Position numbers and translations under genes: made by a program. From Clostridiales bacterium SIT11 (lineage in GTDB: Bacteria > Bacillota > Clostridia > Tissierellales > Peptoniphilaceae), in the NCBI GenBank assembly GCA_001299455.1, contig CYUK01000003.1, positions 930,001 to 994,000 on the forward strand: 64,000 bases of DNA, in the 5' to 3' direction. The notes under the pieces were generated by a model. That model saw only the letters and a program-made list of their open reading frames with translations. It searched no databases and was not told the DNA's origin. Positions 41,764-49,700 of this stretch are shown piece by piece (the stretch's first letter is position 1; the number at the start of each line of letters is the position of its first letter).

Positions 41764-42990
41764 TTAATATTCGTCTTTAAAGGCTTCCTTCAAGGCTTGG
41801 GCCATTTCCTTACCCAGTTGATTTAAGGTTTCAATATCTGCTTCCTTGGGGTCTCCCATAACATTGGGTTGGGCTTCTAAAAGGTCCCAGCCACATTTTT
41901 CAGCAAAGGCTGCAAATTCTTTTTCAGCTCCTCCGCCCCAGGAGTAGTTGGTAAAGTAGCCTAGGGTGTGGTTTTTCATGTTTTGCTTAGTTAGGGTCCG
42001 GACAAAGTGATCCATAGGTGGGAAAAGACCTACATTGTAGGTTGGGCAACCCAGGATAATTCCCCGGTAGCGCCAGGATTCAGCAATTAAATTGGATAGG
42101 GGATATTCTGCAATATTCCGAATCCGGATATTTTTAATGCCTTCATTGGCCAGGCTCTTGCCAATCATTTCGGCCATTTTTTCTGTGTTGCCATACATGG
42201 ACCCGTAGACGATTAATACGCCATTTTCTGTTTCTTGCTTGGACAGCTTGGCATATAGGTCAATAATGACTTCTGGATTTTTCCGCCAAATGGGGCCATG
42301 GTCTGGGCAAATCATTTGAATGTCCAGGCCAGCTAGCTTGTCTAGGGCACGAATGACTTGAACAGAGTATTTTCCAACAATGTTTGTATAGTAACGGATG
42401 GTTTCATCCTTGTAAAATTCAAAGTTAATTTCATCATCGAAAATAGACCCGTCTAGGGTTCCGAAGCCACCAAAGGCGTCTTGGGAGAAGAGGATTCCTG
42501 TGGATTTTTCATAGGCAACCATGGATTCTGGCCAGTGGACCATTGGCGTCATGTAGAAGGTTAAAGATGTAGATCCAATTTGCACTTCTTCTCCTTCTTT
42601 GACTTCGATAATATTATCTGTAATATGATAGAAGTTCTTTAAAAACCGGGTGGTCTTTTTATTTCCAATAATTTTAATGTCTGGATAGATTTCCAGTAAA
42701 GTCGGAAGAGAAGAGGTATGGTCAGGTTCCATATGGTTCACAATCACATAATCTAATTTTCTTCCATTTAAGACGCTGGAAATATTGTCTAAGAATTCTC
42801 CTACAGAGGGGATTTTAACGCAGTCTAAAAGACAGGTTTCTTCGCCTCCATCTAAGATATAGGAGTTGTAGGAAACGCCGTCTGGTAGGGGCCACATATT
42901 TTCAAATAAGTGGGTATAGCGGTCATTGACACCAATATAGGTGAGGTGGTCATTAATTTTGACAGTTAAGGGATTCATGGAGCATACCAT
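41764..42990 (-). CDS. FprA-family flavodiiron protein
   Basis: This 408-residue A-type flavoprotein has a beta-lactamase-like diiron domain (1 to about 255) with ligands in NHMEPDHTSSLPT (HxExDH), MVHWPESM (His) and ICPDHGPIW, then a flavodoxin domain (VLIVYGSMYGNTEKMAE; WGGGAEKEF). Such proteins reduce O2 to water or NO to N2O and protect anaerobes. The first ATG (42990) has AAAGGA; one at 42978 is an alternative. With the catalase and MsrAB it forms an oxygen-defence set, though not an operon. Confidence 0.93.
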   Translation of the reverse strand: MVCSMNPLTVKINDHLTYIGVNDRYTHLFENMWPLPDGVSYNSYILDGGEETCLLDCVKIPSVGEFLDNISSVLNGRKLDYVIVNHMEPDHTSSLPTLLEIYPDIKIIGNKKTTRFLKNFYHITDNIIEVKEGEEVQIGSTSLTFYMTPMVHWPESMVAYEKSTGILFSQDAFGGFGTLDGSIFDDEINFEFYKDETIRYYTNIVGKYSVQVIRALDKLAGLDIQMICPDHGPIWRKNPEVIIDLYAKLSKQETENGVLIVYGSMYGNTEKMAEMIGKSLANEGIKNIRIRNIAEYPLSNLIAESWRYRGIILGCPTYNVGLFPPMDHFVRTLTKQNMKNHTLGYFTNYSWGGGAEKEFAAFAEKCGWDLLEAQPNVMGDPKEADIETLNQLGKEMAQALKEAFKDEY

Positions 42991-43090
42991 CCTTTCAGTA
43001 TTTTTTTATCTTAGTTTCTTATGTTCATTGTAACCTAAGTTTTGCCTTTCTTCAAGGAAAGTTTCCTTGCTAGACCTGGCCTAGAGGACT

Positions 43091-43912
43091 CTAGACTTCT
43101 TCATAATGGTCCAGAAAACTTTTCTTTTCTCCAGATTCTGTCCAGGAAATAATGGCGTCCATATTGACATTTTCTGCCGACCGAAAAATGGAAATATCCA
43201 CATTGGGATTGTCTTCTTTCAGGTCTTCAATCAGTTTTTTCATTTTAAACCGGGTAGAAGACTCTTTCTTCTGGGTCACCTGGCAGGCACAGTCAATGGC
43301 TTCATAGCCTGTGGACTTTAGAAAGCGGATAATGGCCTCTTCCTCCACCAAGTACATGGGGCGGATGAGTTCCAAACCTTCAAAGTTTTTGGAGTGGAGC
43401 TTGGGCATCATAGTCTTGTAGTTGGCAGAATAGAGGACATTCATTAAAATGGTCTCAATGACATCATTAAAATGGTGGCCCAGGGCCAGCTTGTTACAGC
43501 CTAATTCTTGAGCTCTATTATAAAGATTTCCCCGCCGCATCCGGGCGCACATATAGCAGGGATTGCCTTCCTTGCTCATTTTATCCGCCACTTCAAAGAC
43601 ATCACTGTCGTGGATTTTCACGGGAATTCCCAGGCCCTGGCAGGTTTCCTCCACTTGGTCTCGAATTTCCGGCCGGTATCCCGGGTCCATGCAGATAAAT
43701 TCCAGGTCAAAATTTTGTTTCCCATGGCGCTTGAGCTCTTGGAAGAGCTTGGCCAGGGTCAAGGAGTCCTTGCCGCCGGAAATGGCCACAGCAATTTTAT
43801 CTCCCTCTTCCACTAATTTGTAGGTTTGGACGGCCCGAATAAAGCGGACCCAGATGTCCTTTCGATAGGTTTTAATGAGGCTTCGTTCAATTTCTTTAAC
43901 GGATTTTTTCAA
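43091..43912 (-). CDS. TtcA/TilS-like tRNA sulfurtransferase family PP-loop protein
   Basis: The start is best placed at TTG 43912: it overlaps the msrAB stop as TTGA and has AGGAGG four bases upstream. The longer frame to 44014 is read-through into msrAB. The 273 residues have the PP-loop VAISGGKDSLTLAKL and the CYMCARMRRGNLYNRA motif (CxxC for the Fe-S site). HHFNDVIETILMNVLYSANYKTMMPKL and a later CACQ complete the TtcA-like pattern. TtcA thiolates cytidine 32 of tRNA. Related clades have unknown substrates, so the exact nucleotide is uncertain. Confidence 0.82.
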   Translation of the reverse strand: MKKSVKEIERSLIKTYRKDIWVRFIRAVQTYKLVEEGDKIAVAISGGKDSLTLAKLFQELKRHGKQNFDLEFICMDPGYRPEIRDQVEETCQGLGIPVKIHDSDVFEVADKMSKEGNPCYMCARMRRGNLYNRAQELGCNKLALGHHFNDVIETILMNVLYSANYKTMMPKLHSKNFEGLELIRPMYLVEEEAIIRFLKSTGYEAIDCACQVTQKKESSTRFKMKKLIEDLKEDNPNVDISIFRSAENVNMDAIISWTESGEKKSFLDHYEEV

Positions 43913-44832
43913 GCGTCCTCCTCCCCATCTTCCAGCAAGTAGAGGTAGTCCCCATAGCCTTTTTCTTCCATTTCTTCCTTGGGAATATAGGTGAGGGCCG
44001 CTCCATTCATGCAATATCTTAGGCCGCCTTGGTCTTTAGGACCATCAGTAAAAACATGGCCCAGGTGGGAGTCAGACGACTTGGACCGGACTTCCTTTCG
44101 GACCATTCCATGGCTTAAGTCTTTGACATAGTCTAAGTCCTCTTCGTCAATGGGCCGGGTAAAGGAGGGCCAGCCACAGCCTGGTTCATACTGGTTGCTG
44201 GTGACAAAAAGAGGCTTGCCTGAAATTTTATCCACAAAAATTCCCGGTTTTTGGACCTTGTAGTAGGGGCTGGAAAAGGGCCTTTCTGTTCCTTGTTCTT
44301 TCATCACGTAATAAGAAAGAGGGTCCAAGTCCAAATCTTCTTCCAGGGGTTTATCCGCCAAGGACAGGTCTACATGGCAATAGCCCAGGGGATTTTTCCC
44401 TAAATAATCTTGGTGGACTTCCTCAGCCAAGTAGAAATTTTCCAGAGGCTTATTTTCCACCTGAAGGGGCCTTTCATGCTTGTCTTGGAGCCGGTCCAGG
44501 GCCTCCTTGACCAGGTCCCGGTCCTCTTGTCTTGTAAAATAAACCCCGGTCCTATATTGGATTCCCCGGTCGTTTCCCTGTTTATTCAAGGATGTGGGAT
44601 CAATAATCCGAAAAAGATGGGCCAAAAGACTTTTTAGGGAAACCACCTTTTCATCGTAAGTCAACTTTACAGCCTCTGCAAAACCCCGGTCTCCGGCACA
44701 GACATCTTGGTAGCTGGGATTTTCTCCCCGGCCATTGGCATAGCCTACAGCCGTCTTTAAGACCCCTGGGATCCTTTTAAAATAGGCTTCTACACCCCAA
44801 AAACATCCGCCAGCAAATACAATTTCTTTCAT
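43909..44832 (-). CDS. msrAB: Bifunctional methionine sulfoxide reductase MsrAB
   Basis: This is a fusion of MsrA (1 to about 160; GGCFWGVEAYFKRIPGV with the catalytic Cys) and MsrB (about 165-307; GCGWPSFTRPI, SDSHLGHVFTDGP and catalytic Cys in RYCMNGAALTY). The two domains repair S- and R-methionine sulfoxide. The MsrB part lacks the two CxxC zinc pairs of many bacterial forms. There is no signal peptide, so it acts in the cytosol. It is co-transcribed with the PP-loop gene, which begins within its stop codon. Confidence 0.93.
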   Translation of the reverse strand: MKEIVFAGGCFWGVEAYFKRIPGVLKTAVGYANGRGENPSYQDVCAGDRGFAEAVKLTYDEKVVSLKSLLAHLFRIIDPTSLNKQGNDRGIQYRTGVYFTRQEDRDLVKEALDRLQDKHERPLQVENKPLENFYLAEEVHQDYLGKNPLGYCHVDLSLADKPLEEDLDLDPLSYYVMKEQGTERPFSSPYYKVQKPGIFVDKISGKPLFVTSNQYEPGCGWPSFTRPIDEEDLDYVKDLSHGMVRKEVRSKSSDSHLGHVFTDGPKDQGGLRYCMNGAALTYIPKEEMEEKGYGDYLYLLEDGEEDA

Positions 44833-44920
44833 TTTTATCCCTCTTATCTTTCATCTATTACAAGTGTATTACATTTTTCTATTTCCCCGATTTTTCCCTT
44901 TTTCTTAAGAAAATATACGG

Positions 44921-44926
44921 TATAAT
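44921..44926 (+). promoter_or_regulatory. -10 element before the copper-amine-oxidase-domain gene
   Basis: TATAAT with no good -35 match; GAGGTGA then sits six bases before the ATG at 44955. Confidence 0.4.
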
Positions 44927-44954
44927 GAAGGTATAGAAAATGAGGTGAACAGCG

Positions 44955-45371
44955 ATGAAAAAGAAGTTCCTTTTTGTTCTTCTCATTCTCTCCCTGTGGT
45001 CCAACACAGTTTTTGCAAGTAGCAACATCAATATATATATTAACGGCCAACACTCTCCCGCCGTGCCCAGAGCCTATGTGGAAGATGGCCGCACCTATGT
45101 GCCCTTACGCTACATTACGGAAAAACTAGGATTCAATGTGGATTGGATTGAAGAGCAACAAGCGATTATCATCCAGAGAAAAAATTTTCCAACTTTAAAG
45201 TTATTTGTTGGTAAAAGCCATGCCCGGTTTGGGAGTAAACAAATCTACCTAGATGCACCTGTTCAAATCCGAGGAAACCGTGCCTTTGTCCCTGTGCGGT
45301 TTATTTCTGAGCAGCTTGGTTATTCCGTCTCCTGGGTTCCTTCAGGAAATAAAGTCTTAATCAATAAATAA
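44955..45371 (+). CDS. Secreted copper-amine-oxidase N-terminal-like domain protein
   Basis: The 138 residues start with a signal peptide (KKKFLFVLLILSLWSNTVFA). They contain a Cu_amine_oxidN1-type domain with its two repeats: RAYVEDGRTYVPLRYITEKLGFNVDW and QIRGNRAFVPVRFISEQLGYSVSW. Despite the name the domain is a non-catalytic wall- or polymer-associated module common in Clostridia. It is short and stands alone, so it is probably a small secreted binding protein. A bidirectional hairpin follows. Confidence 0.85.
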   Translation: MKKKFLFVLLILSLWSNTVFASSNINIYINGQHSPAVPRAYVEDGRTYVPLRYITEKLGFNVDWIEEQQAIIIQRKNFPTLKLFVGKSHARFGSKQIYLDAPVQIRGNRAFVPVRFISEQLGYSVSWVPSGNKVLINK

Positions 45372-45377
45372 CTAGAA

Positions 45378-45406
45378 AATACGCCGGATATCGGCGTATT
45401 TTTATT
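45378..45406 (+). terminator. Bidirectional terminator between convergent genes
   Basis: AAATACGCCG pairs with CGGCGTATTT around GATAT, followed by TTATTTT on the plus strand. The minus-strand side has TTTTCTAG, so it can also end the 78-codon gene. Confidence 0.8.
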
Positions 45407-45638
45407 TTACAAAAAAGAATAAAATCCCAGCTAGTGCCTGGCAAATCCCTAAAAGTAAGGACAAAATCTCCTTGTGGAGGTAGTAGTCTCTAAACCGTCC
45501 TCCTGCTTCCAGGACCAGGTAGAGGCCTAAAAGTAGGAAAAATAAACTATCCAGTTGTCCATAAATCAAAGACCGAAAAACCATGACCACTAGTAAAATA
45601 AACTCCAGGGCCTCCCCGACTTGCCGGCTTCCTTCCAC
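45402..45638 (-). CDS. Small hypothetical membrane protein
   Basis: The 78-residue protein starts at GTG 45638, seven bases after AGGAGG. It has two or three hydrophobic segments (ALEFILLVVMVFRSLIYG, LDSLFFLLLGLYLVLEAGG, ILSLLLGICQALAGILFFFV). I do not recognise the family. The ribosome-binding site and clean terminator support a real gene. Confidence 0.6.
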   Translation of the reverse strand: MEGSRQVGEALEFILLVVMVFRSLIYGQLDSLFFLLLGLYLVLEAGGRFRDYYLHKEILSLLLGICQALAGILFFFVK

Positions 45639-45708
45639 GATACGTCCTCCTTTTTTTCCTTTCTTCTTATTATACTAGACTCGTCCTTAAATGAAAAGAA
45701 AAGACCCC

Positions 45709-45737
45709 TTGCCTTTTTCTTCAACTTCTTGTAAAAT
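45709..45737 (+). promoter_or_regulatory. Promoter of tRNA-Val
   Basis: TTGCCT (45709-45714), a 17-base spacer, then TAAAAT (45732-45737), 14 bases before the mature tRNA. Confidence 0.6.
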
Positions 45738-45751
45738 AGAAGTTAAGATAT

Positions 45752-45827
45752 GGAGAGTTAGCTCAGCTGGTAGAGCACTACGTTGACATCGTAGGGGTCG
45801 CTGGTTCAAGTCCAGTACTGTCCACCA
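45752..45827 (+). tRNA. tRNA-Val (anticodon GAC)
   Basis: The 76 bases fold as a cloverleaf: D stem GCTC/GAGC, anticodon stem CTACG/CGTAG with loop TTGACAT (anticodon GAC, reads GUC/GUU), T stem GCTGG/CCAGT with loop TTCAAGT, and an encoded CCA end. The acceptor stem GGAGAGT/ACTGTCC has one mismatch (G-G at the fourth pair). It is a single tRNA with its own promoter and terminator. Confidence 0.9.
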
Positions 45828-45833
45828 ATTTGT

Positions 45834-45880
45834 AAATGGCTAGATTGCGATAAACTTGCAATTTAGCCATTTTTATTTTT
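45834..45880 (+). terminator. Terminator after tRNA-Val
   Basis: AAATGGCTA (45834-45842) pairs with TAGCCATTT (45864-45872), inner ATTGC/GCAAT, then TTATTTTTT. The bases up to 46008 hold nothing else I can support. Confidence 0.85.
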
Positions 45881-46008
45881 TGATTTTCTATATGTTTGGT
45901 TATTTTTGGTTAAATTTGTATAAAGAACCCACCAGTTTATAATAAAAATTTAATTAGGTAGGATAGGCTTAAAAAAACCTAGTCGTCAATAATGATTCCT
46001 AGGCTTTC

Positions 46009-46275
46009 TTACTTATATATTTCTTTCCGATGTCCTACATTTAATGCAAAAATAATGAGCTTCCCATCATCTATTTTGCACAAAAGCCGATAATTTCCAA
46101 TCCGGTATCTCCAAATATTCTTTAAATTCCCAGTTAAAGCCTTTCCAGACCTTCTTGGATCTTCACAATCCATCAAATTCTTTTGAATCCAGTCTTTAAG
46201 CATCATTTGCACCGACCGGTCCAGCTTTTTAAAGGCCCTATCAAATTTCTTATCTGTCCTCAACTTATAGGTCAT
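46009..46275 (-). CDS. RelE/YafQ-like toxin
   Basis: The 88-residue protein fits the ParE/RelE fold: YKLRTDKKFDRAFKKLDRSVQ at the N-terminus, DPRRSGKALTGNLKNIWRYRIGNYRLLCKIDDGKLIIFALNVGHRKEIY with the basic and His/Arg residues near the end typical of ribosome-dependent mRNA interferases. Its ATG overlaps the antitoxin stop (46272-46275), the usual order of antitoxin then toxin. Confidence 0.85.
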   Translation of the reverse strand: MTYKLRTDKKFDRAFKKLDRSVQMMLKDWIQKNLMDCEDPRRSGKALTGNLKNIWRYRIGNYRLLCKIDDGKLIIFALNVGHRKEIYK

Positions 46276-46496
46276 AGGTCAAGCTCTGCAAATAATTCTT
46301 CGATAGGCCTTGTTTCTACTTCTCCCCTTACTTCTCTTTCTACAAAATCTTCTGCAAGTTTTAAATCAAATTCATCTTCAAGACGTTCTTCCATGAGCTT
46401 TTTAAACAAGGTGGACAAGGGTTGACCCATAATGTCTGCATAGGCAGAAAAGGCCTTTTCTTCTTCCTCATTCAGACGTACAGACACAGTTTTCAT
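46272..46496 (-). CDS. RelB/DUF6290-like antitoxin
   Basis: The start at 46496 (MKTVSVRLNEEEEKAFSAYA) is preferred: GAGGTGAGG lies just upstream, while the extension to 46517 crosses the promoter. The 74 residues have a ribbon-helix-helix start (TVSVRLNEEEEKAF) and an acidic C-terminus (EEVETRPIEELFAELDL-like) that would wrap the toxin. It is first in a two-gene operon and probably represses its own promoter. Confidence 0.82.
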   Translation of the reverse strand: MKTVSVRLNEEEEKAFSAYADIMGQPLSTLFKKLMEERLEDEFDLKLAEDFVEREVRGEVETRPIEELFAELDL

Positions 46497-46515
46497 TTTC
46501 CTCACCTCTGAATAC

Positions 46516-46544
46516 ATTGTAATACATTTCCATATCCTTGTAAA
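46516..46544 (-). promoter_or_regulatory. Promoter of the toxin-antitoxin operon
   Basis: On the minus strand TTTACA (46544-46539), a 17-base spacer, then TACAAT (46521-46516). A TGTA-T-TACA dyad overlaps the -10, a likely antitoxin operator. Confidence 0.65.
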
Positions 46545-46720
46545 GCCTAGCTCCCTAGAATTAGCCAGCCAAGACTACTTCTCCAAAATATGATGAAGAC
46601 TTGTGGCCCATAAATCCAAAACAGATCACAAAAAGCTTTTTAAGGACTATGAAATAAAAGATTTTCTCTTACTGAAGGCGAGGCGAGAATGTGTCTCATC
46701 CCAACATTTTACAAAGAGCC

Positions 46721-46763
46721 AAAATAAAAGCCCCAAGTCAACTCCTATGAGTCGGCCTGGGGC
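46721..46763 (-). terminator. Terminator after the giant surface-protein gene
   Basis: On the minus strand GCCCCA (46763-46758) pairs with TGGGGC (46735-46730), with an inner GACTC/GAGT stem, followed by TTTTATTTT. Confidence 0.75.
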
Positions 46764-46785
46764 CTTGCCAAAGAAAGAAGTCCTC

Positions 46786-49700
46786 TTACCGTCTTTCAAT
46801 TCTTTGGAACTTGTCTTGAGTCACTGTATAACCGGCCAGGTCAATGTTGTAAGTTGTCTTGGTCCGGTCCATAGCGTGTCCTCGATAGAGCTTATCCCTG
46901 TGGAGGAAGGTGTTGCTTGCGCATAAAATATCCTCATAGCTCCACATGGATGGATTGATATCCTTATAGCTGATTAAGTTTTTACTGTTTCTTTGGATAT
47001 AAGTCTTATCCAGGACGCGGTTAAAGGCCTTGTTGCTCACTGCGGCCACTTCTTGTCTTGGAATAAACTCATCCACCTTAAACTTCGCCAAACCTTGGTC
47101 ATAGAGGGTCAACCAGCCAGCCTTGTAGGCCGCTTCGATTTCTCCTATGCCCCAATGGTCTGCCCGAACGCCCATGTGGTTGCCGTCTACGATATCCAAT
47201 TCTTGGAACCGCCGCAGGGTGGCAATCCATTCGCCCCGGGTAATCTTCTTGTGAGGATCAAAATATCCTGTGTCATAGCCTCTGAAAACATCGGCTTGGG
47301 TGGTAATCCGGATGGCCTTGGCATACCATTCATTGCCTGTAATATCCTTATAGGACAGGGCATAGTTTGGATTAAACTTGTAGCCATCTTCCACTAGGGC
47401 ATTGGCCAGGATTTGCGCTGCTTCGGCCCGAGTTAAGCCTTCTGTGGGTCTAAAGTAGTCGGCAAAACCTTGCATATACCAAACTTCCTTCCGGAAGTTC
47501 CGGTCTTTTACAGGCACTTCCACAATTTCCTTTTCGATAACCGTCACCGTTCCAGAAGGTCTTAAGGGTTGGAGGGTGCCCCCTGGTCCCGGAGTGGGTG
47601 GTGTCGGTGGAGTTGGGGGAGTTGGTGGTGTTTCTTGAATCTTTTGGTATTGAGCTGTAATCACTGTGTTTTGACTAAATATATCTCTGAGATAGTGATC
47701 CCATGCATTAAAGCCTTTTTGTTGTTCATAGCCTGGATTAGCCTTTACACTTGGTGCAGGTAATGTGACTTGAACTGTAGGATTGACCCAATACTTCACT
47801 GTTTCTGTGGCCGCAATAGTTCCGTGTGCACCTTGATTAAATTCCACTAGGACAAAATCAACCGGCACATTTTCTGGCTTGTCATTGCCTGGTTGTGGAA
47901 TGACATTTTCTCCATTGTAAACATATTGTGCAATGTGCTCTGTGTCTGTACTATATGATTTTGCTATTTGTGGTGACCAAGCATCGTCTCCAGTCTTTTG
48001 GGCATAGCCTTCATTTGCTGTTACCGTTGGAGCTTTCAGTGATACAGTTTCATCCTTTAGTACCCAGTAGGTTTTTGTCTCTGTATCGGCTATCGTTCCA
48101 TGAGCACCTGATTCAAAGGCTACTTTTACATAATTTTTCGTATCATTCGGATTGGTTGTCAAAACTTTTTCTAGATATTGAGCTGTGACTTCTAATTGAG
48201 CGTTGATTTCTGTATCTTCAGTCTTATCCCAACCTGTATGCTTCCAGCCCTTTTCTGCTGTTACACTTGGATGAGCAATATCCGAAAGTTTCTTTCCTGC
48301 TGCTAGATTAACCCAGTATTTTGTGGTTCCTGTAAGTGTACCGTTGGTTCCTTCTTTAAATTCTACTAAAACGAAACTATCAGGTACTCCTTCAGGCTTT
48401 TCTGTTCCTGTTTGCGGAATAATATCTTTTGAATATTGGGCTACAAGAGTAATATCTTCCGTAACTTTGTCCTTAGTTGGGTCAAAGACTGTATCTGTAC
48501 CTTTGATTTTCCATCCTGCAAAGAAATATCCGTCTTTTTCAGGATTTTCAACTGGTGTTATTAATGCATTGTGTTTTACTTGTTGAGATGGAATGTGTCC
48601 GCCACCTTGAGTATCAAAGTTTACAGTGTGAACACCTGCTTCCCAAACAGCTGTTGCTGTTGTGTCTGCATTAATTGTGAATTTTTCGCCTGGCTTATAA
48701 GTTTTATCGCCTATCTTCCAACCTGTTAATACGGCATTATCTTTCTTTAGATCATTTCCACCGGCAATAGTTATTTCTGTACCAATGTCGTAGGATAAAG
48801 CTTCTGGAACTGTTCCAGTTGTAGCATCATCAGCCTTATAAGTCATAGTAACTTTGTTAATCTTGAAAGTTGCTACATATCTCTTATCTGTTTTAATTTC
48901 TTCGTTTTCGTCAATCTTTTCTAACCATTTATCAAATTTGTAATTATCATTTGGATTTGGTTTAGGAATTGGAAGTTCTGTTGAACCTACTTTAATATTC
49001 TTTTCAGGGTTTACATAGTAAGTCTTATTTCCACCTTCTAAACTTCCATTTTCATCGGCTGTGAATTCAACCTTTACATAGCCTTTAGGTTGGTCAACAT
49101 TATCTCCACCTGGAACAACATCTTTAAGTTTTACAAAGTTGAATACAAATTTTGTATCTTTAGTGAAGATATCATCTAGATTTTTGTTATCGTCGTTTGT
49201 CCAAGTTCCACCTTTTGCAGTATAACCTACATTTGGATTCTTAGTAATTGCATCAGCTCTATCTGTTAAATTAACTTCCATATTCGGATTTACATGGTAA
49301 CTTGTTGTTCCAGATAATGTTCCATTTTTATCAGCCACAAATGTTACTGTTATATAACCTTCAGGCTTTGTTTGGTCTCCTGGAATTACATTATCCAGTT
49401 CCGTATATTGTGCTGTGATTTTTGTATCTTTAGCAAATGTTTGAGTTAACTCTGCATCCCATTTATCAAATTTATATCCAACATTTGGCTTAACTGTTGG
49501 TGCAGGTACTGTCACTTTTGTATTTGGTTTTACATAATAAACAGTTTTTCCGCTTAATTCGCCATTGGCGCCCTTATCAAAAGTTACTGTGAAATAGCCT
49601 ACTGGCTTGTCTGAACCGTCAGTTTTTTCTTGAGGAATTACATCGCCCTTTTCGTTGTAAAGAGCTTTGATTATATCCTTATCTTTGTATTGGATAGCTT

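Noticed and set aside
43913-44014. Upstream ATG start of the TtcA-like gene
   Set aside because: The added residues are out-of-frame msrAB sequence (Trp/Gly/Arg-rich). A TTG with AGGAGG lies at the proper place.
46603-46926. 107-codon plus-strand frame
   Set aside because: It crosses the terminator and the 3' end of the giant gene; there is no ribosome-binding site or recognisable domain.
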